From an uncultured Pelagimonas sp. (GTDB taxonomy: Bacteria; Pseudomonadota; Alphaproteobacteria; Rhodobacterales; Rhodobacteraceae), in contig CANMIH010000002.1 in the NCBI GenBank assembly GCA_947497905.1, positions 1-64,000 of the forward strand: DNA of 64,000 nucleotides, given 5' to 3'. The notes under the pieces are model-generated. The model searched no databases, had not been told where the DNA came from, and saw only the letters and a program-made list of their open reading frames with translations. This document shows positions 1-9,019 of the stretch, piece by piece; the first letter of the stretch is position 1; every line of letters starts with the position of its first letter. A program made the translations under genes and the position numbers.

Positions 1-39
1 TACAGACGTATGATCCATCGAATGAACCAAATCCGCCCA

Positions 40-68
40 CATATCTCTTCAAGTCATATCAATGTCAA
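40..68 (-). promoter_or_regulatory. Strong sigma70-type promoter reading out of the left edge (possible rRNA operon promoter)
   Basis: On the minus strand there is a consensus -35 TTGACA (63-68), a 17-base spacer, and -10 GATATG (40-45). Just upstream (about 69-100) is a T-rich tract like an UP element. No open reading frame on that strand explains it, so transcription would leave the window at base 1. The strong -35, the UP-like tract and the gene-poor 275-base region suggest an rRNA operon promoter, but the rRNA itself lies outside the window. That identity is inference. Confidence 0.45.
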
Positions 69-275
69 ATAACGTGAAAAACAGAAAAAAACAGAACCCA
101 TCGCCAAATCCCTTCGGCGACAAACCCGCTCAACTGCCTCTCTAGATCCACCAACAACACCTCAGCGCCGCCGGTGAAGGGGGTTCTACGGCTAACTCAC
201 ACCACCCGCAACCCCCAAATCTAACAAAATTACAAAAACAGTGAGAAAAATGTAAAACGACGTTTTTTCAATGAC

Positions 276-890
276 TTACCCAAGCTCCTGGAGTTCAATC
301 TCTCCAATTAGAGGCGACTGCACAATAAGATGGGTCGACACGCGCGCGTGCTCGGCAATCTCATGCGATTTCAAGACAGGATTCCCAACCAGTACGCCCC
401 CCCTAGGGGATAACAACATTCCCGTCCAAAGCCTGATCAACAGATCGGGTTCCGGCACCTTCAGGCGTGATTGAAAGAAGGTCCGCAATCTGGTGTGCGT
501 TTGATCAGGACCAACTTCGAAAAAGATTTGCACCACCTGCGGAAACTTCGCCCCCTCAGACACCAGCAATCGATAGGTCGCGATATGATCCGGCGACAGA
601 TGTGCTTGAATAAATCCCTCCCCAAACCTGATCATCGCCTGCGTCACATCCGCATGATTAAGATGATCGAGAAAGTCCGCATTTGATTCCGCTCCCATCT
701 CTTTCAATGTCGCTTTGAACAGCTCCTCCTTTGAGGGGAAGTACCTGTAGACCGTTTGTTTGGTTACCTCTGCGGCTCCAGCGATGTGGTCCATACTCGC
801 ACCTTCATAGCCATCAGACAAAAAGGCTTCGCGCGCAGCGCTCAAGATGGCCTTCCGTTTGAGATTTCGCTTCTCTTCCATCTTTCCCAT
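276..890 (-). CDS. TetR/AcrR family transcriptional regulator
   Basis: DNA-binding repressor of the TetR family. The N-terminal helix-turn-helix is visible in about residues 10-55 (AREAFLSDGYEGASMDHIA followed by TKQTVYRYFPSKEELF). The rest is an all-helical ligand-binding domain; the length of about 204 aa is normal. The longest frame starts at 941, but the palindromic operator at 909-924 would then lie inside the gene. The ATG at 890 has GGGGA a few bases upstream and gives a standard N-terminus (MGKMEEKR). The gene diverges from the EamA transporter at 992, so it probably represses that transporter and itself. The inducer is unknown. Confidence 0.88.
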   Translation of the reverse strand: MGKMEEKRNLKRKAILSAAREAFLSDGYEGASMDHIAGAAEVTKQTVYRYFPSKEELFKATLKEMGAESNADFLDHLNHADVTQAMIRFGEGFIQAHLSPDHIATYRLLVSEGAKFPQVVQIFFEVGPDQTHTRLRTFFQSRLKVPEPDLLIRLWTGMLLSPRGGVLVGNPVLKSHEIAEHARVSTHLIVQSPLIGEIELQELG

Positions 891-908
891 ATCGATCCCC
901 ATCGAAAA

Positions 909-924
909 CATACCGTTTGGTATG
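909..924. promoter_or_regulatory. Palindromic operator for the divergent TetR regulator
   Basis: CATACCGTTTGGTATG is a perfect 6-bp inverted repeat around a 4-base centre. It lies just upstream of the tetR start and beside the -35 of the divergent EamA promoter. ATACC-N4-GGTAT is a common half-site pattern for TetR-family proteins, so binding by the neighbouring regulator is likely but inferred. Confidence 0.6.
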
Positions 925-930
925 ATTTTG

Positions 931-960
931 TTGACACCCATGCAAGTCTCACTTTATCAC
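931..960 (+). promoter_or_regulatory. Probable promoter of the EamA transporter gene
   Basis: A consensus -35 TTGACA (931-936) and a weaker -10 TATCAC (955-960) are 18 bases apart. Transcription would begin near 967, leaving a very short leader before the ATG at 992. The palindromic operator ends seven bases before the -35. Confidence 0.45.
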
Positions 961-991
961 ACCGGCCAGTATGATAAATGGGATTCACATT

Positions 992-1879
992 ATGACACTC
1001 ACTCACACCTCAAAACACGACGGCCTCTCTCCCCACATTCGAGGCATTCTGATCACCCTGATGGGCGCCCTGCTCATGAGCTTTGACCCAATTTTCATCC
1101 GCCTTTCCGGCGTTGGTGGCTTTGATACCGCTTTTCTCTTTGGCCTGTTCACAGCGGTATCCATGCCCGTCTTCATCCAGATACGAGACAAACGCGGTGT
1201 CATTGGCACACTCAAAGAAAGTGGATGGCCCGTTGTCTTGTCTGGTTTACTGATGCTTGGCAGTGCAACTTGCCTTGTCCTCAGCATCAAATCCACGTCG
1301 ATCGCGAATACCTTTGTGATCCTGTCCACATCGCCCGCTCTGGCGGCTCTCTTCAGCTGGATTTTCCTGAGGGAAATCACGCGACGTTCCACGTGGATCG
1401 CTATTGGAACGGTTATGGTCGGCATCGCAATTGTGGTTTCTGGCTCAGTGGGTTCCGGCAACCTCATCGGCGACATCTATGCCTTTGCCGCAGTGACGTT
1501 TCTATCGCTCAACCAAACCCTGTTGCGAAAATTCCAAGGCGTGAGCCGTATGGCGAGCGTCGGAATGGGCGGCCTGTTTCTTGCCGTGGTTATGGCATTT
1601 TTTGCTGACCCCAGCAGTTTCACAGCGCACACCTGGATCATCATGGGCGTAATGGGCCTATTCACGGCGCCGTTTGGCCGCGTGCTTTCGCAAGTTGCCA
1701 CACGATACATAACCGCCCCAGAAGTCGGTATGATCCTCATGATCGAAGTTGTGTTTGCCCCGCTACTGGCCTTTGCCGCCTTCGGTGAAATCCCACCGGT
1801 CGCGAGCTTTGCAGGGGGCGCAGTGATCCTGATTGCGATTGTCACTTATGCGGTGACCACTTTTCAGAAAGACGGGTAA
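992..1879 (+). CDS. EamA/DMT-family inner-membrane transporter
   Basis: Drug/metabolite transporter superfamily permease with ten predicted membrane helices in two EamA repeats of about 140 residues. The second repeat starts near LIGDIYAFAAVTFLSLNQTL. Family members export amino acids, nucleotides or other small metabolites; the substrate cannot be read from sequence. The ATG at 971 is also in frame, but it sits almost at the predicted transcription start. The ATG at 992 (MTLTHTSK, 295 aa) is preceded by GGGA and is preferred. It is probably controlled by the divergent TetR protein. Confidence 0.85.
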   Translation: MTLTHTSKHDGLSPHIRGILITLMGALLMSFDPIFIRLSGVGGFDTAFLFGLFTAVSMPVFIQIRDKRGVIGTLKESGWPVVLSGLLMLGSATCLVLSIKSTSIANTFVILSTSPALAALFSWIFLREITRRSTWIAIGTVMVGIAIVVSGSVGSGNLIGDIYAFAAVTFLSLNQTLLRKFQGVSRMASVGMGGLFLAVVMAFFADPSSFTAHTWIIMGVMGLFTAPFGRVLSQVATRYITAPEVGMILMIEVVFAPLLAFAAFGEIPPVASFAGGAVILIAIVTYAVTTFQKDG

Positions 1880-1969
1880 TCGTTTTCAATTGGCCGGGCA
1901 CCGATGGATGCCACTCCCAAACCCCACTTTAGCCACCGACAAACATGATTAGGCCGCTGCACAAAATGC

Positions 1970-1996
1970 AACAGGCGCCCGCAAGCGGCGCCTGTT
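1970..1996 (-). terminator. Inverted repeat downstream of hemY
   Basis: AACAGGCGCC and GGCGCCTGTT form a perfect 10-bp stem with a 7-base loop, about 35 bases past the hemY stop. On the minus strand it is followed by GCATTTTG, not a clean T-run. It is therefore a weak or factor-assisted terminator for hemD-mic60-hemY, and may also stop the converging EamA transcript. Confidence 0.45.
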
Positions 1997-2029
1997 CTGT
2001 GTCCTGAGGGTATTACTTGCCGACAAACG

Positions 2030-3574
2030 TTAGTTTTTACTCTCGGCGGTGGGCTGCACTTCGACAATTTCGGCCTCAATTGGAGCTTCAGGCGCGCCCT
2101 CTTCGATCTTGTCGTCGGCACCCGCTACCACGTCCGGCGTCACATCGACTTCGACCACAGGCTCCTCATCTTCACGCTGATCCTCAAGTGCGCCGACAAT
2201 CAATGGCAACATATTCGCCCCTGCGGGAAGAACCACTTCTGACTGCGGAGGTGTTGTCCATTCGAGCGTATCGAAGGCTTTGCAGCTTGTGCAGATTGGC
2301 GCCCATTCCGCATGGATCGTATTACAGTTTTCACAAACCCATTGGGGCCCACGTGGCGCGGTCAGGGCTTTGGCCAACCAGCCGCGTACAACAGTGTCCG
2401 AGCCGCCTTCGCCCCGTTCGACCGCAGCCATGATAGCCAACACACGGGCATCCGGATCGTTTTCCACCAAATCGCCCATAGCACGGCGCGCCGCAGGGAA
2501 ATCTTCCGCCGCCAGGTTCAGCTCTGCCAGCAACAATTTGGTTTCGCGGTGTTCGGGTTTCACTTTGGTGAGTGTTTCAAACCGCTTCAAACGGGCAGCG
2601 GCGTCTTCTTCTGGCTCGATGGCGGCAAATGCCTCTGCCAGATCTGGATGCGGATGCACATCCCAGGCTTTGCGCAACACACGAATGGCATTTCGCTTGC
2701 GGCCTTGGGCGACATAGCCTTTCGCGGCCATAGCTGCCGCCGGGATGAGATCCGGCGATGCTTTGTTCGCAGCAATTGCCGCCTCTGCCGTTGCCGCACT
2801 TTGATCGCTGTCAGAAATGTCCATCGCATTCGAAAGCGCCAGCACCGCGTCACGCCGCTTGAACACATCACGTGGCATGGCCCCATGCTTGAGCTTCACA
2901 GCCAAGGTGGCACGTGCCCCTTTCCAATCTTGCGATTCCGCCTGAAGACGCAGCAGAGTATCCTGCACCTCTTCATGCTTTGGCTTGATGGCGAAAGCGC
3001 GCTCCGCGAGCTTCATCGCAGTGTCCGTATCGCCGGCTTCCAGCTTTTGCTTCATCAGGCCCCGAACGCCCACAAACCGCGTGCCCTCATCCTTCAGCAG
3101 TCGTTTATAGACTTCTTCCGCCTTTTTGCTGTCGCCCACCATTTCCGCCGCCTGAGCGGTGATCAAATCGGTCAGCTCGGGCTTGTGCAGGTACTTTTGC
3201 GCTTTATTCGCCTTTGCAATGGCCAGGCGGCCTTCCCCAGAGGCCAGCGCCATCAAACCCTCAGACAGGGCCTGATAGCCTTTGCGCTCGCGGTTGCGAT
3301 CAAAGTACCGGCTCATCGCGGTTTCATCGCCATTGATGAACTTCAGCAAAGCAATCAAGAACCCCGCAACGCGGAAAGCCAACCAGAGCCCCGCCACGAG
3401 GACAACCAGAACCAAGGCAAGCTTGATGGGCCCAAGGGTATATTCGATGCCGTTGATAACGATCTGTGCATCCGCCAGACCGCGACCATCACTGTCGATC
3501 AGGAACCCTGCGCCAAGGGTCAGCGCCGCAACCAGCGCGAAGAAAACAACAATCTTGAGAAGTGACCAAAGCAT
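2030..3574 (-). CDS. hemY: HemY-like TPR membrane protein of the heme operon
   Basis: Inner-membrane protein with two N-terminal transmembrane helices (about residues 5-25 and 50-72), the HemY N-terminal domain, then TPR-like helical repeats (about 90-390). Its exact role in heme synthesis is unsettled in proteobacteria; it is not the protoporphyrinogen oxidase of the same name in Gram-positives. Near the C-terminus four cysteines (C414, C417, C428, C431) form a CxxC-N10-CxxC zinc-ribbon or rubredoxin-like knuckle, followed by an acidic tail. It is last in hemD-mic60-hemY, 12 bases after the mic60 stop. The start MLWSLLKIVV leads directly into the first membrane helix. Confidence 0.85.
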   Translation of the reverse strand: MLWSLLKIVVFFALVAALTLGAGFLIDSDGRGLADAQIVINGIEYTLGPIKLALVLVVLVAGLWLAFRVAGFLIALLKFINGDETAMSRYFDRNRERKGYQALSEGLMALASGEGRLAIAKANKAQKYLHKPELTDLITAQAAEMVGDSKKAEEVYKRLLKDEGTRFVGVRGLMKQKLEAGDTDTAMKLAERAFAIKPKHEEVQDTLLRLQAESQDWKGARATLAVKLKHGAMPRDVFKRRDAVLALSNAMDISDSDQSAATAEAAIAANKASPDLIPAAAMAAKGYVAQGRKRNAIRVLRKAWDVHPHPDLAEAFAAIEPEEDAAARLKRFETLTKVKPEHRETKLLLAELNLAAEDFPAARRAMGDLVENDPDARVLAIMAAVERGEGGSDTVVRGWLAKALTAPRGPQWVCENCNTIHAEWAPICTSCKAFDTLEWTTPPQSEVVLPAGANMLPLIVGALEDQREDEEPVVEVDVTPDVVAGADDKIEEGAPEAPIEAEIVEVQPTAESKN

Positions 3575-3586
3575 TCTTCGTGACCC

Positions 3587-5002
3587 TTACTGTTTATTCA
3601 ATTCTTGAGCGAGTGCAGCAGCTGCGGCCAATGCGTCGCGTCGCTGGGCCACACGCCCGGCCCAATCCGACAGAACCGCCTGAGACGCGTCCGGCAAAGA
3701 TTGGATTTCGGCCAGCACGGTCGCAAGGTCGCCAGTTTTGGCAGCAGCCTCGGCCCGGGACAGCACCGCATCGGGATCATCGCCCTCACGAGGCGTCACC
3801 GAACGGGCCCCCAACTGGTTCTGGAAGAAGCTCGCCAGCCCCCCTCCACCTGTCTCTGGCTTGGCTTCGCGACGGGCAATGCCCAGCGCTTCGCGTGCCA
3901 AAGCAGGGAAATCCGACACCAGCGCCGGCAGGGTTGCCACACCATCACCCGCTACCGAGCTCAACGCCTCTGGAACGGCGACACCATTGGACTGCAACAC
4001 TGCCAAAGGTGCGGCAAAGGCTTTGCCGTCCTGGGCCAGAGCGGTCAGCTCTGCCAAGGCAGTGCGGCTTGCGGACAAAGCTGTTTGTTCTTCTGCACTG
4101 ACCTCGGCGGCCCGTGCAGTCGACGCCATCGCTTCGATCTCTGCGCGCTGGGTGTCCATTGCAGATTGCTGCGCCGCAATCGACAGGCGCAATTCTTCCA
4201 GCTCACGTTCATAGGCTGCAATCGCCTCAGGGCCGAGAGCCCCAGCAAGCGGCTGTTTCTCCATCGCGGTCAAGCGACTGTCGAACGCCGCAACACTGGT
4301 CGCCAGTTCCGTCAGATCAGACTGCTGCGCCGCAAGCTGATCCTCAAGACCTGCAACCGCATTTGACAAGGGTGAGAGATCAAGGATCTCAAGCGCTTTG
4401 CTGGTCTGTGCCACACGTTCATTGAGCAAGGCCAAATCGTCGCTCTGTGCTGCCAACGCCGCCTGTGTTTGCTCCTGAAACGGGTCAACAGCATCCGCTG
4501 CGCCAAAAGGAAATCCCCCGCCCGTATAGGAGGCGGCTCCAAATCCGATCACTGCGGCGACCACACCACCAAGGGCGGTTGGCACAAAGCCCGCTTTTTT
4601 CTCGACGACTGTTTCACGGATGATCTGAGGCTCCTCAACCGCAGGCTCTTGATAAGAGGTTTCGACAGGAGGCACAGAGTCGTCGCCCCCCGAGAGCTCT
4701 TGACCTTCGTCTTCGATCATAACCGGCGACACGTCATCCGAAGCCACCTCTTCTGGTGTTTCGGCCTCAGTCTGAGATTCACCTGCCACGATATCGTTCG
4801 CTTCGGGCTCAGTGGGCGTTTCGCTCTGCTCGTCAGACTGCGGGGCATCCGTGGCGAGGGCCTCGTTCTCCGGCAGATCAACAGACCCTTCCGAAGTTTC
4901 CATGGTTACCTCTTGCACCTCATCCTCAACAGAACCTGTTTCAGGTTGGTCCGCCGTGGGCTTTGCTTTGCCGCGAGGCGCGTTTCTTCTGGACTTTGCC
5001 AC
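3587..5002 (-). CDS. Mitofilin/Mic60-like membrane protein
   Basis: Bacterial homologue class of mitochondrial Mic60, which shapes inner-membrane invaginations. Visible order: a basic N-terminus, an acidic low-complexity cytoplasmic stretch (to about residue 130), one transmembrane helix (GFVPTALGGVVAAVIGFGAA), a long Ala/Gln/Glu-rich helical coiled coil, and a C-terminal mitofilin-like domain ending AAALAQELNKQ. Alphaproteobacterial Mic60 genes are known to sit beside hemD and hemY, which this one does. The GTG at 5002 (MAKSRRNAP, 471 aa) has AAAGGG nine bases upstream and is preferred over the GTG at 5023. The assignment rests on architecture and synteny, because sequence conservation in this family is low. 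Confidence 0.72.
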   Translation of the reverse strand: MAKSRRNAPRGKAKPTADQPETGSVEDEVQEVTMETSEGSVDLPENEALATDAPQSDEQSETPTEPEANDIVAGESQTEAETPEEVASDDVSPVMIEDEGQELSGGDDSVPPVETSYQEPAVEEPQIIRETVVEKKAGFVPTALGGVVAAVIGFGAASYTGGGFPFGAADAVDPFQEQTQAALAAQSDDLALLNERVAQTSKALEILDLSPLSNAVAGLEDQLAAQQSDLTELATSVAAFDSRLTAMEKQPLAGALGPEAIAAYERELEELRLSIAAQQSAMDTQRAEIEAMASTARAAEVSAEEQTALSASRTALAELTALAQDGKAFAAPLAVLQSNGVAVPEALSSVAGDGVATLPALVSDFPALAREALGIARREAKPETGGGGLASFFQNQLGARSVTPREGDDPDAVLSRAEAAAKTGDLATVLAEIQSLPDASQAVLSDWAGRVAQRRDALAAAAALAQELNKQ

Positions 5003-5040
5003 CTTATGCCACCCTTTCAACACATCCGGTTAGACCCGGG

Positions 5041-5748
5041 TCAAATCTCTGCTGCTTTTGCCCAAGCCAGGAGATCAATCACCTCAACCCCCATAGCATC
5101 CGAGTCGGGCCGCGATGCAATTCTCAATTTCGTTATATGAAGCCCCGAAACAGCATTTGCCACCGCTTGACTAAAGGCCGCGACAAGAAGCGGCGGCTTT
5201 GGGCGAAACTCGGCCAGCAAAACAGCCGTTCGTGGCGAAAATAACGGCACAATTACGGGGTTAGCGCCAGACAGAGCCGCCTGCGCCTCATCCGTCAAAG
5301 GAATCGCCGGTTGATCATACAACACGGCCTCATCGGTTGGGATGGCGCTATTTGTCAGGGTCTGTGCAACGTTTCCGCGCGCATGGACACCCCGCACATG
5401 CAACATTGGTCCGGAGACACGGGCGAGTATCACGCCTTCGATCAAATTTGCGGCATCTTCAAAAACGGACTGCACTGAAAACCCCGAAGCTTGGGCGGCT
5501 TGGGCGGTTTTTGCCCCGACAACATAGCACGGTAGGTAAGGCCCATTCTGCGCCACATAGGCCTCGACCCCATGTACCGAGGTGAAAATCAGCGCACGAT
5601 ATGCTTCCATTGGGGGCAACTCCCCCCGATGAACGATGCTAATCAGCGGTGACATGATCACGCGAACCCCCTCCAGAGGCAGAGAGTCCACGAAAGCCTG
5701 CGCAGCTTTCGCCGGTCGGGTCATCAATAACACAGGCTCAACTGCCAC
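5041..5748 (-). CDS. hemD: Uroporphyrinogen-III synthase
   Basis: Closes hydroxymethylbilane to uroporphyrinogen III in cytoplasmic tetrapyrrole synthesis (heme, siroheme, cobalamin). The HemD fold starts with LLMTRPAKAAQAF and includes IFTSVHGVEAY and the late PVIVPLFSPRTAVLL segment. The longest frame (to 5901) overlaps tsaD. I place the start at GTG 5748, which has GGAG eight bases upstream and gives 235 aa, normal for the family. The ATG at 5724 lacks a clear site. First gene of hemD-mic60-hemY; it diverges from tsaD with a 76-base spacer. Confidence 0.88.
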   Translation of the reverse strand: MAVEPVLLMTRPAKAAQAFVDSLPLEGVRVIMSPLISIVHRGELPPMEAYRALIFTSVHGVEAYVAQNGPYLPCYVVGAKTAQAAQASGFSVQSVFEDAANLIEGVILARVSGPMLHVRGVHARGNVAQTLTNSAIPTDEAVLYDQPAIPLTDEAQAALSGANPVIVPLFSPRTAVLLAEFRPKPPLLVAAFSQAVANAVSGLHITKLRIASRPDSDAMGVEVIDLLAWAKAAEI

Positions 5749-5824
5749 TCTGGGTGCTCCGGGATTGTAGGGCGCCTTGGGGGGTGGTACCCCTTGGCAC
5801 CAATCAAAGCAACGGGAAGACCGG

Positions 5825-6904
5825 ATGACATCTCCCCTCATATTGGGTTTGGAAAGCAGCTGTGACGACACCGCCGCCGCGCTCTTGCGGGGACGTGACA
5901 TTCTATCGTCGGTCGTTTTAGGGCAAAACCAACTGCATGCGGCCTATGGCGGTGTCGTACCCGAAATAGCAGCACGCGCTCATGCAGAGCGTCTGGACGT
6001 TGCCGTCAAACAAGCGTTGGACGAAGCACAGGTGAGCTTGGACTCAGTCGATGCCATTGCGGTGACATCGGGGCCAGGGCTGATCGGTGGGGTTTTGTCT
6101 GGGGTGATGATGGCCAAAGGGCTGTCGATCGGCCTGCGCAAGCCCCTCATTGGGGTAAACCACCTTGCAGGACATGCACTTACTCCGCGTCTGACAGATG
6201 ATCTGCCCTATCCCTATCTGATGCTTTTGGTGTCAGGTGGCCACAGCCAATTCCTTTTGGTGCGTGGCCCACAGGATTTCACGCGACTGGGCGGCACCAT
6301 TGATGATGCCCCCGGTGAAGCCTTTGACAAAACCGCCCGTCTTCTTGGCTTGCCGCAACCCGGAGGGCCATCGGTCGAAGCACACGCCAAAAAGGGGGAC
6401 GAAACTCGTTTCCGGTTTCCCCGGCCGCTGTTGGATCGCCCCGGCTGTGATCTCTCGTTTTCAGGACTGAAAACAGCTTTGTTGCGGATGCGTGACCAGA
6501 TCATTGCAGAGAAAGGCGGATTGACGGAACAAGATCGCGATGATCTTTGCGCTGGATTTCAGGCCGCAGTGCGAGATGTGCTGAAGAAAAAAACTGCTCG
6601 AGCCATCGCCCTTTATCTGGACGAATCTCCGGCCTTTCCCGCGTTGGCCGTTGCGGGTGGCGTGGCCGCCAACCAAGAGCTACGTGGGGCGCTCGAGGCG
6701 CTTTGCGACGAACACGGCCTAAAGTTTACCGCACCGCCGTTACATCTTTGCACGGATAATGCTGCGATGATTGCCTATGCTGGCTCTGAACTTTTTGCCC
6801 ACGGCATCACCCATGACATGAGCCTCTCTGCCCGCCCTCGCTGGCCCTTGGATAGCAAAGCCGCACCTTTGGTTGGCTCCGGAAAGAAAGGGGCCAAGGC
6901 ATGA
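5825..6904 (+). CDS. tsaD: tRNA N6-threonylcarbamoyladenosine transferase TsaD
   Basis: Catalytic subunit that moves the threonylcarbamoyl group onto A37 of ANN-decoding tRNAs. It works with TsaB, TsaC and TsaE; tsaE is at 22129. The N-terminal GLESSCDD signature and the metal-binding HLAGH motif (H113, H117) are present, as is the ASKHA-type [10 protein letters not shown] segment. The start ATG 5825 ([12 protein letters not shown], 359 aa) follows GGGAAG and gives the usual family N-terminus; the longer frame from 5777 would run into the hemD leader. It overlaps gpsA by four bases (ATGA), so the two are translationally coupled. Confidence 0.96.
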   Translation: MTSPLILGLESSCDDTAAALLRGRDILSSVVLGQNQLHAAYGGVVPEIAARAHAERLDVAVKQALDEAQVSLDSVDAIAVTSGPGLIGGVLSGVMMAKGLSIGLRKPLIGVNHLAGHALTPRLTDDLPYPYLMLLVSGGHSQFLLVRGPQDFTRLGGTIDDAPGEAFDKTARLLGLPQPGGPSVEAHAKKGDETRFRFPRPLLDRPGCDLSFSGLKTALLRMRDQIIAEKGGLTEQDRDDLCAGFQAAVRDVLKKKTARAIALYLDESPAFPALAVAGGVAANQELRGALEALCDEHGLKFTAPPLHLCTDNAAMIAYAGSELFAHGITHDMSLSARPRWPLDSKAAPLVGSGKKGAKA

Positions 6905-7851
6905 GCATCGCGGTCCTTGGTGGCGGAGCCTTTGGGACAGCTCTGGCAATCTCTCTCGCCGCAATCGGCCCCGTGACACTCTGGGCCCGTGATACCTCTT
7001 ATCACAAGGCCACCCGCGAAAGTCCCCGATTGCCGGGCGTGAAACTGCCTGGCGCCATCACCATAACCGATGATCTCGCACTGGCCAGTCAGGCAAAAAC
7101 CCTGCTTCTGGCCGTACCGATGCAAAGCCTGTCAGGATTGTTGGGCAGGATCGAAAACGAGCTAGACGGACGCGCCCTGGTTGCCTGCTGTAAAGGGGTT
7201 GATCTGCGCACAGGGCTTGGCCCAACCGGGGTCATCTCAGCCAGCAAACCATTAAGTATACCCGCCGTTCTCACCGGACCTAGCTTTGCCGCCGATATTG
7301 CCAAAGGGCTCCCGACCGCGCTCACATTGGCCTGTGCCAACGATACCTGCGGACATGAAATCCAGCACGCACTATCGACGCCCAACCTCCGTCTTTATCG
7401 CAGCACCGATGTCATCGGTGCGGAGCTCGGCGGAGCCTTAAAAAATGTCATGGCGATTGCCTGCGGCGCCTGTATCGGTGCTGGTCTGGGCGACAGCGCG
7501 CGCGCGGCACTGATGACACGTGGTTTTTCAGAAATGACCCGTTTCGCAGTTCACCGGGGGGCCCGTGCGGAAACACTTGCCGGATTGTCAGGATTGGGTG
7601 ATTTGGCCCTAACCTGCACTTCTGATCTTTCGCGCAATTACCGCTATGGCCAGTCGCTTGGCTCAGGCGAGGGCTTTGATCCCGCCGTCACCGTCGAAGG
7701 CGCCGCCACTGCCCGTGCAATGGCACGCATCGCAATGGATGAAGGCCTGTCCCTTCCGCTCTGCCATGCTGTGGCCGCTGTCACCGAAGGCCGCTTGACC
7801 GTTGCGGCGGTTCTGGAACAACTTCTCTCACGACCACTCAAGGAAGAATAA
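6901..7851 (+). CDS. gpsA: Glycerol-3-phosphate dehydrogenase [NAD(P)+]
   Basis: Reduces dihydroxyacetone phosphate to sn-glycerol 3-phosphate, the backbone for phospholipids, in the cytoplasm. The N-terminal Rossmann motif is GGGAFGTA (residues 7-14). The catalytic lysine is K181 in [11 protein letters not shown], and the substrate-loop segment TGPSFA is present. The length of 316 aa is typical. It starts inside the tsaD stop codon and is followed one base later by the YciI-like gene, so tsaD-gpsA-yciI-EVE looks like one operon. Confidence 0.95.
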   Translation: MSIAVLGGGAFGTALAISLAAIGPVTLWARDTSYHKATRESPRLPGVKLPGAITITDDLALASQAKTLLLAVPMQSLSGLLGRIENELDGRALVACCKGVDLRTGLGPTGVISASKPLSIPAVLTGPSFAADIAKGLPTALTLACANDTCGHEIQHALSTPNLRLYRSTDVIGAELGGALKNVMAIACGACIGAGLGDSARAALMTRGFSEMTRFAVHRGARAETLAGLSGLGDLALTCTSDLSRNYRYGQSLGSGEGFDPAVTVEGAATARAMARIAMDEGLSLPLCHAVAAVTEGRLTVAAVLEQLLSRPLKEE

Positions 7852-7852
7852 G

Positions 7853-8122
7853 ATGCTTATTGCGTTGATCGCCAAAGACAAACCCGGTGCTTTGCCCATT
7901 CGTCAGGAAAACCGTCCCGCCCATGTCGACTACCTGAAATCAACCGGTGTTGTGAGCCAAGCCGGCCCTTTGCTGGATGACGCAGGTGACATGATCGGTT
8001 CTCTTGTTATTCTTGAGGTCACGGATATGGCTGCGGCACAGGACTGGGCCGCAAATGATCCTTATGCGAAGGCAGGGTTGTTTGCAGATGTGCAGCTGAT
8101 CCCGTGGAACAAAGTTATCTAA
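7853..8122 (+). CDS. YciI-like protein
   Basis: Small (89 aa) ferredoxin-fold protein of the YCII family, a structural relative of muconolactone isomerases with a conserved His-Asp pair. It contains RPAHVDYLKSTG and the GSLVILEVTD strand typical of the family. A real substrate is not known. The longer frame from 7802 overlaps gpsA; the ATG at 7853, one base after the gpsA stop and preceded by AAGGAAG, is the likely start. It lies between gpsA and the EVE gene, an order seen in other Rhodobacteraceae. Confidence 0.85.
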   Translation: MLIALIAKDKPGALPIRQENRPAHVDYLKSTGVVSQAGPLLDDAGDMIGSLVILEVTDMAAAQDWAANDPYAKAGLFADVQLIPWNKVI

Positions 8123-8135
8123 CACAGGTGATAAG

Positions 8136-8555
8136 ATGCGCTACTGGCTGTTCAAATCCGAACCCTCAACCTGGAGCTGGGACCAACAGGTCGCAAAAGG
8201 GGAGATCGGTGAAGAGTGGGATGGCGTGCGCAACTATCAGGCGCGCAACTTTATGCGCGAGATGAAATTGGGCGATCGCGGCTTTTTCTACCATTCTCAA
8301 AAAGAGAAATCCGTGGTCGGCATCGTCGAAGTCTGTGCGGAAATCCACCCAGACAGCAAAGCCAATGACCCGCGCTGGGAATGCGTCGATATCCGCGCCA
8401 TAAAACCTCTAAGCACACCCATCTCTTTGGATCAGATCAAAGCGGACCCGCGATTAGAAGACATGATTTTGGTGCGCAATTCGAGACTTTCGGTGCAACC
8501 GGTGAGCGACGCAGAATGGGCTCTTATCTGTGAGCTTGGTGGTGTTTCCCCCTAG
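8136..8555 (+). CDS. EVE domain protein
   Basis: PUA-like EVE domain protein of 139 aa. The opening MRYWLFKSEPSTWSW and the following GVRNYQARNFM and GFFYHS segments are the family signature (thymocyte nuclear protein 1 type). EVE domains bind modified bases in DNA or RNA; the ligand of this stand-alone form is unknown. It is 13 bases after the YciI-like gene and probably last in the tsaD operon. Confidence 0.9.
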   Translation: MRYWLFKSEPSTWSWDQQVAKGEIGEEWDGVRNYQARNFMREMKLGDRGFFYHSQKEKSVVGIVEVCAEIHPDSKANDPRWECVDIRAIKPLSTPISLDQIKADPRLEDMILVRNSRLSVQPVSDAEWALICELGGVSP

Positions 8556-8613
8556 TCCCATCGCATTTTGCGAGGCATGCTGAACCAAATGGCATGCAGG
8601 AGGAGTGGGACAC

Positions 8614-9012
8614 ATGCTTGAAATTATCAATGTTTTGGTGGCTTCGGTGGTGGCCTTTGCTGCTGGTGCAGTGTGGTACATGAAATTGGCCGAACCCTGG
8701 ATGGAGGCGGCAAACATCAAACGCAACGCCGATGGCCAGCCCGAAGGCGGGCAAAACCCCGGGCTGTACGCCTATACGTTTGTGATGCAATTGATGGTGG
8801 CGGGCATGATGCGCCATGTCTTTGAGCTCGCCGTGATCGACAGCCCAGTCAAAGGCCTGGTGGCCGGTGTTGGCGTGGGGCTGTTTTTCATTTCACCCTG
8901 GATCGCGATCAACAACGCCTATGGACAGCGCCCGGTCAAACTGACCGTGATCGATGGCGGCTATGCCACCCTGGCCTGCGCCCTGATGGGGCTGGTCCTG
9001 ACGCTGTTCTAA
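8614..9012 (+). CDS. DUF1761 membrane protein
   Basis: Small inner-membrane protein (132 aa) with four likely helices: an N-terminal helix (LEIINVLVASVVAFAAGAVW), two central ones and a C-terminal helix ending LVLTLF. The pattern VWYMKL.EPWM matches DUF1761, which has no known function. The ATG at 8614 has AGGAGG about ten bases upstream; a GTG at 8605 is in frame but overlaps that site. It has its own short upstream gap after the EVE gene and a strong hairpin after its stop. Confidence 0.75.
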   Translation: MLEIINVLVASVVAFAAGAVWYMKLAEPWMEAANIKRNADGQPEGGQNPGLYAYTFVMQLMVAGMMRHVFELAVIDSPVKGLVAGVGVGLFFISPWIAINNAYGQRPVKLTVIDGGYATLACALMGLVLTLF

Positions 9013-9019
9013 AAGAGTA

